This document shows, one piece after another, positions 9,947-18,981 of a DNA stretch of 64,000 nucleotides (the stretch's first letter is position 1; every line of letters begins with the position of its first letter). Where the stretch lies: contig NZ_JBFEFG010000267.1 of assembly GCF_040718835.1 (NCBI RefSeq), positions 417,501 through 481,500 on the forward strand, in the 5' to 3' direction. The notes beneath the pieces are model-generated. The model was not told the origin of the DNA. It saw nothing but the letters and a program-made list of their open reading frames with translations, and searched no databases. The DNA comes from Bremerella sp. JC817 (GTDB taxonomy: Bacteria; Planctomycetota; Planctomycetia; Pirellulales; Pirellulaceae). A program made the position numbers and the translations under genes.

Positions 9947-9974
9947 CGTTCTTGGACTTTGAAAGGAATGAACG

Positions 9975-10415
9975 ATGCGTTATCTCGTTGTGTTTGCTGC
10001 GCTGGTCACGATCTCGGCAGGCTCTTTACTCGTCTTCGCAGAAGAGCCCATGCCAGCCGCCAAAATGAATGCAGCGGAAAAGATCCTCGAGCTTCAAAAA
10101 GAGCGTCGAGCCACCCTGAAGTCCGCCTTGGACTACGCCACCCAAAAATTCGAGTCGGGACAAGGTGGCTTTGAAGAGATGCTTGCCGCCGAAGAAAAGT
10201 TGGCGGTGGCCGATCTCAAACTGACCCCGACGGCAGCGGCCCGAATGGAAATCCACAAACGCCGAATCGAGTCGCTTCGCAAACAAGAACAATCTCTCGA
10301 CCAGGGCTTCAAGTCAGGCATCCGCAGCCTGGATACCTACCTGGCCGCCAAAGCAGCTCGCCTCCAGGCCGAAATCGACATGCTGCGTGATACGGATGAT
10401 GAAACGAAGCGGTAA
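9975..10415 (+). CDS. Secreted helical protein with TolC-like motifs (1 of 3)
   Basis: 146 residues with a signal peptide (cleavage near VFAEE, about residue 22). The mature part is almost all predicted helix. It contains two copies of a pattern seen in the long helices of TolC-type outer membrane efflux proteins: FESGQGGFEEMLAAEEKLAVAD and, about 50 residues later, FKSGIRSLDTYLAAKAARLQAE. No beta-barrel part is present, so it is not a complete TolC. It is the first of three related genes in a row. Function unknown; a periplasmic helical adaptor or a binding partner of an efflux protein is possible. Confidence 0.6.
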   Translation: MRYLVVFAALVTISAGSLLVFAEEPMPAAKMNAAEKILELQKERRATLKSALDYATQKFESGQGGFEEMLAAEEKLAVADLKLTPTAAARMEIHKRRIESLRKQEQSLDQGFKSGIRSLDTYLAAKAARLQAEIDMLRDTDDETKR

Positions 10416-10448
10416 GCAACTCACTTCCCAACGGAAATGGAGCCTCCT

Positions 10449-11042
10449 ATGACAATAAAACCCTTCTGCCTGACGTTGCCACTCTTGGTTCTGCTCGCTG
10501 CCCCACTATTCGCCCAAAACACGAAGACCGAACCACAGCCGGAAGCTCCGACCGCCAAAGTTGACCCCGAAGCGATCCGAAAAGAAATCGACGGCCTGCA
10601 ACGTAAGCTGTCGGAGGCGAGAAAAGCCGACATCGAGCGACAACTCGCCGAACGACGGGAACAGGAGAAGCGTCAAGAGCAACGCAGCAGTGAGAATCAA
10701 GACAAGATCAAGACGATGAAAAAGGAGCGTGTGGAAATGCTTCAAAAACTCTACGAACAAACCAAAACCAAATTCGACGCGGCGGAAGTTGGTCTCGACT
10801 TGCTCCTAAAATATGAAGACCGGCTTGCGGATGCCGAATATGACTACCATTCCTGGCATGGGTATCGTTACCGCATGAAGCGTCTGAAAGGTATCGAGGC
10901 GTTCTTGGAAGAGAAGCGGCAAAACACGGACTCATTCGAGATCGACCTGATTCAAGTGAAGGAGCGGTACTTGAAAACCTCCATCGACCAACTGGATGCT
11001 ATCGAGCAATTCAACCATGGTGGCTATCAGGGCAGGAAATAG
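10449..11042 (+). CDS. Secreted helical protein with TolC-like motif (2 of 3)
   Basis: 197 residues from ATG 10449, which has GGAG six bases upstream; an in-frame ATG at 10437 is less likely. A signal peptide ends near LFAQ (about residue 20). Residues 45-90 are a charged coiled coil (Glu, Arg, Lys, Gln). The block FDAAEVGLDLLLKYEDRLADAE aligns with the repeated motif of the upstream paralogue. The rest is helical with Tyr- and Trp-containing stretches. No enzyme motif. It lies 33 bases after the previous gene, likely one transcript. Confidence 0.55.
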   Translation: MTIKPFCLTLPLLVLLAAPLFAQNTKTEPQPEAPTAKVDPEAIRKEIDGLQRKLSEARKADIERQLAERREQEKRQEQRSSENQDKIKTMKKERVEMLQKLYEQTKTKFDAAEVGLDLLLKYEDRLADAEYDYHSWHGYRYRMKRLKGIEAFLEEKRQNTDSFEIDLIQVKERYLKTSIDQLDAIEQFNHGGYQGRK

Positions 11043-11132
11043 AGCCCGCTTCTTCCCATGGAACACATAGTTCTCCGACCAACTCTTCACCTGCGCGGAT
11101 TTCAAGATTCAATTTGCCTCAAGGAATGATCG

Positions 11133-11762
11133 ATGAAGATTTTCCCTGTCCTGATATCCGCAGGCTTCCTGTTAGCTGCCTCCCCCTTCGGTTTGGCCCA
11201 GGAACCGGAGTCTCCGGCAAAGGCCTCCGAGATGGGCAGCCAACCGATCGACTATCAGAAGCTAATTACGCACGTCGAGCAAATCTACAAGCAGTCCAGA
11301 GAGTTGAGGCCAGGCCTTGTCAGGAACTATCAATATTCACCAGAGCAAAAGAAACAGGCAGCCATCCTTAAAGAAGATGCCCAGAAATTCCGCCAGGAAT
11401 GCCGCGATGCTGATACCTTGCTATACCCTCAACGGCATCAGTCTGCCCAAAAGATTTACGAGCTGTCCCAGGCTAGCTACCGCGATGGTAAGATCGGGAT
11501 CGATTCGCTTTTAGCCGCCGAAGATGACCTGGCATCGACGGAACCCTACGCTGGGAAAGACCGGTTCGAGAGCTACGCGAATCGCCTCAAACGACTGCAA
11601 AGCCTGGCTGACTCTTTACCTTCCGACCCGGCAAAAGAGCTCGATCGCTTGAAAGTGGAAAACCTGCAACTGTCGATCCGCTTGCGGTTGGTGCGGGAAA
11701 TGGAGCAAACCACGACGTCGGTGATCCAGTTGTCCGAATCCATCCAACACTCAGGGCGTTGA
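11133..11762 (+). CDS. Secreted helical protein with TolC-like motif (3 of 3)
   Basis: 209 residues with a signal peptide ending near GLAQE (about residue 24). The block YRDGKIGIDSLLAAEDDLAS is the best match in the trio to the TolC helical motif (pattern G-x-hydrophobic-x-x-LLAAED-x-LA). Remaining sequence is helical and charged. It is separated from copy 2 by 90 bases. The three genes share architecture (signal peptide, helix, one or two TolC-like segments) although overall identity is low. No known function is recognised. Confidence 0.55.
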   Translation: MKIFPVLISAGFLLAASPFGLAQEPESPAKASEMGSQPIDYQKLITHVEQIYKQSRELRPGLVRNYQYSPEQKKQAAILKEDAQKFRQECRDADTLLYPQRHQSAQKIYELSQASYRDGKIGIDSLLAAEDDLASTEPYAGKDRFESYANRLKRLQSLADSLPSDPAKELDRLKVENLQLSIRLRLVREMEQTTTSVIQLSESIQHSGR

Positions 11763-11904
11763 TTAAGCGTTGCTTGGTCGGGGCCACCTACCAGCACTGC
11801 TATCGCGAATCGCTCTATTGCTGTTCTGGCGAACTCGCTACATTCCCGACCGGTAGCTATGTGGGAAACCCCATAGGGTTCGATGTCCTGGAGTGAGATT
11901 CGCC

Positions 11905-12966
11905 GTGTTGAAAACAACGCTCGTCCAAACTGGTTTGGCGTGTTGCATCCTTCTGGCCTGGGCTGCGCCGTCGTCGGCTCAGGACGTTAAAACTCTTGTT
12001 GCTCAAGCCGCCGAACTTAGCGAATCGGCTCAATCGCAGGACGAACTGACCCAGGTCATTCAGGTCTGCGACGAAGCCAAGCAACTGGAAATGACGCAAA
12101 CCCAGGTCGACTACTTCATCCAGCTCGAGGCCTGGGCACGCAACAAACGGGGCGAGATCTACGCCGAAACGTCGCTGATGACCGACGACGAAGATAAGAT
12201 CCGCATGCTGGAAGCCGCTGCCCTGCAAGACTTTTCGGCAGCGATCAAACTGAATCCCAAGCATTGGCAAGCGATCCATAATCGGGCCGTTTCCTACGCG
12301 ATGATCGGGGAAAATGCGAAGGCCCTGGCCGATCTCGACTCGGCTTTGAGTTTGAACCCGAAGTTCGAGCTCGCTTTATACAACAAGGCGGAACTGCTTT
12401 ACGAAGCCGGCCAGTTCCCGGCCGCCCTCAAGAACTATCAGGCGGTCCTGAAGATCAACCCAAAGGATATCGGGGCGATGACCGGTCAGGCACACTGCTT
12501 CTACCGACTCGAGAACTTCGAGGCCGCTCTGACCGCCTACAACCAGGCCGTGAAGCTGGAGCCTGAAAACGCCCTCGTCCTGGCCAACCGGGCCGATGCC
12601 TACAGCGACCTGGGCCTCTGGAAGCAAGCCATCCTCGACTACAAGAAGGCGCTGACGATCGAGAAAGACCTGCCGCGTGCCCAGCAAGGGCTGGCCTGGA
12701 TCTTGGCTACGTGCCCGGAAGATGGTTTCCGCAACCCAGAGCTCGCCTTGCGATTCGCCCAAGCAGCCGTTGCCCAGAATGACCTGGCCGACTTCCGTTA
12801 CTACGACACACTGGCCGCGGCGGAAGCTGCAATGGGGCAGTTCGATGTCGCCAAGCAGCGGATGAACGAAGCGATGAAAGCGGCCCCGCAGTCCGAGAAG
12901 CCGTTTCTCCAACATCGCCTGGCTCTCTACGAAAGCCGCCAGCCCTATCGCGAACCGAAGCGATAA
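11905..12966 (+). CDS. Periplasmic TPR repeat protein
   Basis: A signal peptide (hydrophobic stretch then PSSAQD) is followed by a helical region and about five TPR repeats between residues 110 and 260, recognisable by repeats such as AIHNRAVSYAMIGENAKAL and LALYNKAELLYEAGQFPAA. The C-terminal third has another helical block with LAWILATCPEDGFRNP, a pattern common in planctomycete TPR proteins. Likely a periplasmic scaffold for protein complexes; partner unknown. GTG 11905 is favoured since GGAG at 11890 is 11 bases upstream; the frame is also open from GTG 11893, which sits too close to that site. Confidence 0.7.
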   Translation: MLKTTLVQTGLACCILLAWAAPSSAQDVKTLVAQAAELSESAQSQDELTQVIQVCDEAKQLEMTQTQVDYFIQLEAWARNKRGEIYAETSLMTDDEDKIRMLEAAALQDFSAAIKLNPKHWQAIHNRAVSYAMIGENAKALADLDSALSLNPKFELALYNKAELLYEAGQFPAALKNYQAVLKINPKDIGAMTGQAHCFYRLENFEAALTAYNQAVKLEPENALVLANRADAYSDLGLWKQAILDYKKALTIEKDLPRAQQGLAWILATCPEDGFRNPELALRFAQAAVAQNDLADFRYYDTLAAAEAAMGQFDVAKQRMNEAMKAAPQSEKPFLQHRLALYESRQPYREPKR

Positions 12967-13603
12967 CCGGGCGTAATAAGAATTAGGGAAGGACTTTCGC
13001 CTTGGCCGAAGTGAACCTTTCTACGAGCGAACTGCTCTGAACCTCAGGGTAATCCCGCAGGGACAAAATTCAGTGAAATTTTCACCTTCCCGAGGTGATG
13101 CCCTTGGTATACAAATAAGAAGCTTGGCAACTAGGGCGATTTGCCATCCCTTAAGACAATGTCATTCGGCCTAAGGGCGCATGAGTGACGATAGGGACTT
13201 GCCATTCGGTGTTAACTATTGGTCAGTTAAGCCTTTACAGGGATTCCGATCCCTCACCTTTATGAAGACCATCTTTCTTCTCATTCTTCCGACGCAACGT
13301 CCCATTGTGGTGGGACCAGGAATTTCAGCCGCCGCGTAGGCTGACGTTCCCCTCTGGACATATGCGCCGGTTCTCCCCAAGTGATCTAGCGGGAAGAACC
13401 AAAACGAGTAAGATGGCGGATCACTATATGCTGGCCTAGCCGGTCCCTTCAGGGGCAGACCAGGCCCGATGTCCGAGACGAGTCAGTAGCGGTTTTACCG
13501 GATTCTGTTTCCGATTTACGGCTCGGGTTCTCTCTCCTTACCCACCGAGACCTCCCGAACCCATTGCACCCTTACACCAGTTTTTCATTTCAATCGTGAC
13601 ATT
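12967..13603. other. 637-base gene-free stretch before fusA
   Basis: No convincing reading frame is seen on either strand. The plus strand can fold: a hairpin at about 13369-13400 (GTTCT/AGAAC closing) and a better one at about 13433-13466 in which GGCCT pairs with AGGCC, GGTC with GACC, and a TTCA loop caps CC/GG. I do not recognise a riboswitch, 6S RNA or RNase P RNA. It may be a long 5' leader of fusA, or hold an undescribed small RNA. Confidence 0.5.
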
Positions 13604-15697
13604 ATGGACCTGAAGAAACTACGAAACATCGGTATTTCGGCTCACATCGACTCCGGTAAGACGACTCTGAGCGAACGCATCCTCTTCTACAGTGGTCGTA
13701 TCCACAAAATCGAAGAAGTTCGCGGTGGTGGCGACGGCGCGACCATGGACCACATGGAACTGGAAAAGGAACGCGGTATCACGATTACCTCGGCCGCAAC
13801 CAGCGTTTCCTGGAATGGTCACCCGATCAACCTGATTGACACCCCTGGGCACGTCGACTTCACCGTCGAAGTGGAACGCTCGCTCCGCGTTCTCGACGGT
13901 GCGATCCTCGTTCTGTGCTCGGTCGGTGGTGTGCAGGCTCAGTCGCTCACCGTGGACCGTCAGATGAAGCGTTACAAGGTTCCGCGTCTGGCGTTCATCA
14001 ACAAGATGGACCGTACCGGTGCCAACCCAGACAGCGTCATCAAGCAGATGCGTGACAAGCTGGGCGTCGACGCCATCGCTTTCCAGATCCCGATCGGCAA
14101 AGAAGACAGCTTCAAGGGCGTGGTCGACCTGATCGAAATGGAAGCCATCTACTACGATGGTGCCCAGGGCGAAACGGTCCGTAAGGAAGCAATTCCGGCC
14201 GACCTGCAAGACAAGGCCGAAGCCGCTCGCCACGACATGCTCGAAGCTCTGTCGAACTACAGCGACGAGATCATGGAACTGCTCTTGGGCGAAGAAGAAG
14301 TGCCTAAGGCCCTGATCTACAAGACCACCCACGACGCCGTCGTCGGTCTGCAGATCACCCCGGTCTTCATGGGCACCGCCTTCAAGAACAAGGGCGTCCA
14401 GACGCTGCTCGATGCGATCGTGCGTTACTTGCCTTCGCCACTGGAAGTGAAGTACAGCGCTAACAGCTTCGATGACTCGGAAAAGAAGATCCCGCTGGCT
14501 TGCGATCCCAAGGCACCGTTCGTCGGTATGGCCTTCAAGATCGTCGAAGATCCTTACGGTCAGTTGACCTTCATGCGTATCTACCAGGGTACGATCGAAA
14601 AGGGTCAGCCTTACGTGAACCAGCGTACCGGCAAGACCGAACGTTTTGCTCGTATCGTCCGAATGCACTCGAACAAGCGTGAAGAAATCGATAACGCAGC
14701 TGCCGGTGATATTATCGCCGTGACTGGTATCGACTGTGCTTCCGGTGATACCTACGCCAAGGAACGTGAGTTCTGCTCGCTGGAAAACATCTTCGTGCCG
14801 ATCCCGGTTATCAAGATTTCGGTCGCCCCGAAGAGCCGAGACGACAGCGACAAGCTGAGCAAGGCCCTGCAGCGTTTCCGTAAGGAAGACCCAACCTTCC
14901 ACGTGTTCACCGATCCTGAGACGAACGAAACGATCATCGCAGGCATGGGTGAGTTGCACCTGGACGTCTACGTCGAGCGAATCAAGCGCGAATACAAGGT
15001 GGAAGTCGTCACCGGCCCACCAAAGGTTTCGTACCGCGAAAGCCCGACCCAGAAGGTCGAGTACAACTACAAGCACAAGAAGCAGACGGGTGGTTCCGGT
15101 CAGTTCGCTCACATCGTGGGCAGCATGGAACCACTGCCGCAGGACACCGAAGGTGCCGAAAACTTCGTCTTCGACGACAAGATCAGCCAGGGTCGTATTC
15201 CTAAGGAATACATTCCAGCCGTTCAGCGTGGCTTCGAAGACTGCATGAGCAAGGGCCCTTTGGCCGAGTTCCCAGTGGTGGGATTAAAAGTGACCCTTTC
15301 GGACGGTTCGTACCACGATGTCGACTCGTCGGAAATGGCATTTAAGATCGCCGCTCAGGGCTGCTTCCGCGAGAACTTCATGAAGATGAAGCCAACCTTG
15401 CTGGAACCAATCATGAACGTGGAAGTTGAAATTCCAGAAGCGTTCCAGGGTCCAGTGACCGGCGACATCATCGTTCGCCGCGGTATGGTCAACCAGACCG
15501 ACATGAACGGTGACACCACCGTCATTTCGGCTGAAATTCCACTGGCCTCGATGTTTGGTTACGCTACTGAACTGCGTAGCATGACCCAAGGTCAGGGTAC
15601 CTTCAGCATGGAACTGGGTAGCTACAAGCCGACTCCTTCGCACATCCAGGAAGAAGTCGTTGCCGAACGCCGCAAGGAACTGGAAGCCAACAAGTAA
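13604..15697 (+). CDS. fusA: Elongation factor G
   Basis: This GTPase drives ribosome translocation. The 697-residue protein has the P-loop AHIDSGKT (13-20), the switch I/II blocks ERGITITSAAT and DTPGHVDF, and NKMD. The usual five domains follow, with domain IV ending in the EF-G C-terminal block. Compared with the common bacterial EF-G, GGGDGATMD replaces the HDGAATMD type and domain IV has GGSGQFAHI instead of GGRGQYGHV, which points to the EF-G subtype found in spirochaetes and planctomycetes. It is not next to rpsL, rpsG or tuf, so other EF-G copies may exist. There is no clear ribosome site before ATG 13604. Confidence 0.95.
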   Translation: MDLKKLRNIGISAHIDSGKTTLSERILFYSGRIHKIEEVRGGGDGATMDHMELEKERGITITSAATSVSWNGHPINLIDTPGHVDFTVEVERSLRVLDGAILVLCSVGGVQAQSLTVDRQMKRYKVPRLAFINKMDRTGANPDSVIKQMRDKLGVDAIAFQIPIGKEDSFKGVVDLIEMEAIYYDGAQGETVRKEAIPADLQDKAEAARHDMLEALSNYSDEIMELLLGEEEVPKALIYKTTHDAVVGLQITPVFMGTAFKNKGVQTLLDAIVRYLPSPLEVKYSANSFDDSEKKIPLACDPKAPFVGMAFKIVEDPYGQLTFMRIYQGTIEKGQPYVNQRTGKTERFARIVRMHSNKREEIDNAAAGDIIAVTGIDCASGDTYAKEREFCSLENIFVPIPVIKISVAPKSRDDSDKLSKALQRFRKEDPTFHVFTDPETNETIIAGMGELHLDVYVERIKREYKVEVVTGPPKVSYRESPTQKVEYNYKHKKQTGGSGQFAHIVGSMEPLPQDTEGAENFVFDDKISQGRIPKEYIPAVQRGFEDCMSKGPLAEFPVVGLKVTLSDGSYHDVDSSEMAFKIAAQGCFRENFMKMKPTLLEPIMNVEVEIPEAFQGPVTGDIIVRRGMVNQTDMNGDTTVISAEIPLASMFGYATELRSMTQGQGTFSMELGSYKPTPSHIQEEVVAERRKELEANK

Positions 15698-15724
15698 GCC
15701 CTGGCTTTCTTCCTTTGATTAACC

Positions 15725-15768
15725 AAAAGCCCCCGGTCAGATCCAAGTGATTGACCGGGGGCTTTTTT
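15725..15768 (+). terminator. Rho-independent terminator of fusA
   Basis: A perfect stem of about 15 bp (15725-15739 with 15752-15766, including AAAA/TTTT ends) encloses a 12-base loop and gives a run of six T at 15763-15768. It lies 27 bases after the fusA stop. Confidence 0.93.
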
Positions 15769-15922
15769 GTGCCTGCGACAAAACGTCTCAACATCTCGGG
15801 TTGCGATAGATGGCGGATTTAGCGACTTTATAGGGATCAGCGGGATCGACCAGTTCCGCTTCCCTATTTCCTCCTTCGTTCGTGCCGGACGAAGGGACCA
15901 GAGATTGCCGAGCAAGCAAGCC

Positions 15923-17077
15923 ATGAAATTCTTCGCCTTCCACCTGATGCCATGGGATCGCCTCCCAGACGATTTTTCTGAGAAGTACGATACCGCTTGG
16001 ACCTGGCTGCCCAACGAGATGTTCGACCCGGTGCATGGCGGGGAACTCTATAACAATTACCTCGATCAATTGGTCCTGGCCGACCAGCTTGGCTTCGATG
16101 GGGTGTGCGTCAACGAACACCACCAGAACGCCTATGGCACGATGCCCAGCCCGAACCTGATGGCGTCGATCCTGGCTCGCCAGACCAAGAACTGTAAGAT
16201 CGCTGTCGTTGGCAATGCGATCCCGTTCTACGATCCGCCGACTCGCTGTGCCGAAGAGTTCGCGATGATCGACTGCATCAGTGGCGGACGCTTGATCGCT
16301 GGCCTGGTTGTCGGTGGTGGCCCAGAATATTACAGCTTCTCGAAGAATCCAACCTTCGCCCGCGAGATGTACCGCGAAGCGTTCGACTTGATCATCCGTG
16401 CCTGGACCGAACCGGGCCCGTTCGAGCATTACGGCAAGCATTGGAAGCTGAAGTACGTCAATCCCTGGCCACGCCCAATCCAGCAGCCTCACCCGCCGAT
16501 CTGGATCCCCGGGGCTGGTAGCCGCGAAACGATTCAGTTCGTGGCACAGCGCCGCTTCGCCTACATGGGCATCCCGTACTTCCATCTCGACTTCTTCCAA
16601 AGGAACTTCGATATGTTCCGCGACGAATGCGAGAAGTGCGGCTACACCACCGACCCAGAACAGCTTGGCTGGTTATTGCCGATCTATTGTGCCGAGACCG
16701 ACGAGCAGGCCTGGGCTGAATACGAGAAGCATCTGTGGTACTTCGTGAAGAAGCTGCTGAAGGGGCTCGTAGTCTTCCCACCTGGCTACACCTCGGCACG
16801 CTCGATCGCAGGCATCCAGAAGGGCCTGCAGCAGTTCATGAGCACCTGCGAAACCCGCGAAGACATCGAGAAGGGTGGCTACGCGATCGTGGGCAGCCCT
16901 GACACGGTTCGCCAAAAGTTGGCCGAACGCATTACGAAGCTCGGCGTTGGCAACCTGCTGGGCTTGTTCCAGCTCGGAACTCTTCCGCACGACCTGACCT
17001 GCCGAAGCATGAAACTGTTTGCCGAGAAGGTCATGCCAGGCCTCCGCGAAGAAATGAATGTGGCGCTGACCAGCTAA
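15923..17077 (+). CDS. Luciferase-like (LLM class) flavin-dependent oxidoreductase
   Basis: 384 residues with the TIM-barrel luciferase-like monooxygenase pattern: CVNEHHQNAYGTMPSPN near residue 64, a segment KIAVVGNAIPFYDPPTRCAEEFAMID, then SGGRLIAGLVVGGGPEYY. These enzymes use FMN or F420 to oxidise small substrates; the substrate is not evident. The open frame extends upstream to 15767, but MKFFAFHLMPWD at ATG 15923 matches the family start and the upstream part overlaps the fusA terminator. The next gene is an alpha/beta hydrolase 74 bases downstream, so the two may act in one catabolic step (oxygenation followed by hydrolysis). Confidence 0.88.
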   Translation: MKFFAFHLMPWDRLPDDFSEKYDTAWTWLPNEMFDPVHGGELYNNYLDQLVLADQLGFDGVCVNEHHQNAYGTMPSPNLMASILARQTKNCKIAVVGNAIPFYDPPTRCAEEFAMIDCISGGRLIAGLVVGGGPEYYSFSKNPTFAREMYREAFDLIIRAWTEPGPFEHYGKHWKLKYVNPWPRPIQQPHPPIWIPGAGSRETIQFVAQRRFAYMGIPYFHLDFFQRNFDMFRDECEKCGYTTDPEQLGWLLPIYCAETDEQAWAEYEKHLWYFVKKLLKGLVVFPPGYTSARSIAGIQKGLQQFMSTCETREDIEKGGYAIVGSPDTVRQKLAERITKLGVGNLLGLFQLGTLPHDLTCRSMKLFAEKVMPGLREEMNVALTS

Positions 17078-17151
17078 CGCTGTTTCCGCCGCTATCCAAC
17101 CCTTCGCCGGTCAGGCAAGGGACCACGTAGGCCCACGCACCTAAGTTCATC

Positions 17152-17937
17152 ATGATGAAAACCGAAAACAAATCCCTCAATATCGCCGGTAAGAAGATTC
17201 AGCTTACGATCCTGGGCGAAGGGCCACCGCTTCTTTACCTGCACTCGGCAGGCGGCGAGACCGAGCCGATCGATTTTCATAAGAAGCTGGCCGAGAAGTA
17301 CACCGTTTACCTGCCCGCCCACCCAGGCTTCGCCCTCAGCGAAGGGCTCGACCAGATCGACGACATTCAGGACCTGGCCTGGCACTACGTCGACCTGATG
17401 CAGCAACTGAACCTGGAGAACGTTCCGGTCGTTAGCTGGTCGCTGGGAAGCTGGCTGGCGGCAGAGATCAAATTGATTCGCCCGAACCTGATCGGCCCGC
17501 TGGTGATGATCGCCGCCGCCGGTCTGCACGTCGACGGCGCTCCGATGGCCGAGTTGTTCCTCGATAGCTTCGATGAACTGCGCGAACTGCTGTTCTTCGA
17601 TCCGAATTGCCAGATCGCGTTCGATCTGACTCCTTCGGACGTGAACGATCCGCGAATCTTGTTATGGCTGCGTGCACGAGAAGCGACGGCACGCGTCGGC
17701 TGGAATCCATATCTGCACGATCCGAAGCTGGCAGGTCACCTGCATCGCCTCGACAGTCCGATCCACATCATTTGGGGACGGCAGGACAAGCTGATTCCAC
17801 TCGCTCATGGCGAATATTACGCCGAGCATTTGCCCAATGCAAAGCTGACGATCCTGGAAGAATGCGGGCACATGGTTCCCTACGAAAAGACCGAGGAAAC
17901 CGCCAAGCTGACGCTCGACTTCCTGGCGTCCGCCTAA
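17152..17937 (+). CDS. Alpha/beta hydrolase
   Basis: 261 residues with the alpha/beta hydrolase layout: an oxyanion strand LLYLHSAGG, nucleophile elbow SWSLG (serine near residue 99), acid in WGRQDKLIP (about residue 208) and the histidine in CGHMVPYEK near the end. The elbow has Ser in place of the first Gly of the usual G-x-S-x-G, which is tolerated in some members. Located just after the luciferase-like enzyme; probable ester, lactone or C-C hydrolase of the same pathway. Substrate unknown. Two ATG codons in a row (17152 and 17155) could start it. Confidence 0.82.
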   Translation: MMKTENKSLNIAGKKIQLTILGEGPPLLYLHSAGGETEPIDFHKKLAEKYTVYLPAHPGFALSEGLDQIDDIQDLAWHYVDLMQQLNLENVPVVSWSLGSWLAAEIKLIRPNLIGPLVMIAAAGLHVDGAPMAELFLDSFDELRELLFFDPNCQIAFDLTPSDVNDPRILLWLRAREATARVGWNPYLHDPKLAGHLHRLDSPIHIIWGRQDKLIPLAHGEYYAEHLPNAKLTILEECGHMVPYEKTEETAKLTLDFLASA

Positions 17938-18000
17938 GTCGCCGCCGTTCGACGACTTTTCGATCGACCACTCGAGAGACCTCGCCCTGGCAATCGCCGC

Positions 18001-18981
18001 TTAGGGCGCGGTCTCTTCTGCTTTAGCCGTCTCGCCCGTTGCTTCTGGCGTGTTGGCCTGCTCGGCCTTGACCTCTTCGGTCATCTTCGGCTGATCGTCG
18101 ACAAACAGCTTGTCGAACTCTTTTTCGTAGTGGTCTTCACCAAAGGTCAGCTCACCACCTTGGTATCCGACCAGCGAAACGGCCATGCCCAGCACAATCG
18201 CTCCGAGCAGCCAACCAACCTTGGCGCCTGAGCTTTCCTTCTTGTAGGCCGCGTAGGCAAGCGGAATCAGGCAAAGCGAGCCCGCCGCGACAATAATGCC
18301 CAGCCAGCGATGCCGATCAATCGCCGCTTCCACCGAGTAATCGACGCCGTAGCCTTCGTGCAAGGCGTAGCCCCAACCGGTCACACAGGCACCCACCGCC
18401 CCCAAGGCGCCAACCCACAGGCAGTGGAACGCAGCTGACTCAAACGACTTGCCGAAGATCTTCGACAAGACAAGGAAAACCATCGAGATCGAAAGCAGAC
18501 CGATCGGAAAGTGAACCGTGGCCGGATGGAACAGTCCCTGGAAGATCAAGGCCTTGTACGAGGTCGACATGTCGGCGACCGGCATATTGGCTTCGGTTTC
18601 ACCTTCCTCGGTCGAATCGTTCTGCCAATCGAAGTCGGCACCTTCTTCGATCCACAGCTTGATCGTGGCCAGTTCGGCAGCGGTCATCCCGTCGGAATGA
18701 CGCGAATTAACCGGCGGCATCTTCATGTCTTCATCTTCGGTGACCAGATAGTCGGTCCAAAGATAGCTGTTCTCGAAATCGCCTGGCTCGATATAACTGC
18801 CAAGTGATTCTTCCGAATCGACCCGGAAGTCATTCTTAGCCTTCTCTGGCCCGTGACATTCCAGGCAACGGAACTCCAGGATGGGCTGGACGTCTTTATG
18901 AAAGTTCACGACGTTCTGGGCTTCCACTGCAAGTGAAGTGCTGAAGCTGAACAAGATTCCCAAAACAATGCGGAGGTACAT
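18001..18981 (-). CDS. Planctomycete-type cytochrome c domain fused to DUF2231 membrane domain
   Basis: 326 residues. After a signal peptide (cleavage near VEAQN) the start of the mature protein has FHKDVQPILEFRCLECHGPEKAKNDFRVD in short blocks typical of the planctomycete C-type haem domain, with the haem site CLECH. Residues 140-260 hold four membrane helices of the DUF2231 type (conserved HPATVHFPIGLL). An acidic, Glu/Lys/Ala-rich tail follows. It is probably a membrane-bound periplasmic electron carrier or sensor; partner unknown. The upstream 1 kb is nearly empty. Confidence 0.85.
   Translation of the reverse strand: MYLRIVLGILFSFSTSLAVEAQNVVNFHKDVQPILEFRCLECHGPEKAKNDFRVDSEESLGSYIEPGDFENSYLWTDYLVTEDEDMKMPPVNSRHSDGMTAAELATIKLWIEEGADFDWQNDSTEEGETEANMPVADMSTSYKALIFQGLFHPATVHFPIGLLSISMVFLVLSKIFGKSFESAAFHCLWVGALGAVGACVTGWGYALHEGYGVDYSVEAAIDRHRWLGIIVAAGSLCLIPLAYAAYKKESSGAKVGWLLGAIVLGMAVSLVGYQGGELTFGEDHYEKEFDKLFVDDQPKMTEEVKAEQANTPEATGETAKAEETAP

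Noticed and set aside
13619..15112. 497-codon open frame on the minus strand
   Set aside because: Antisense to the fusA gene.
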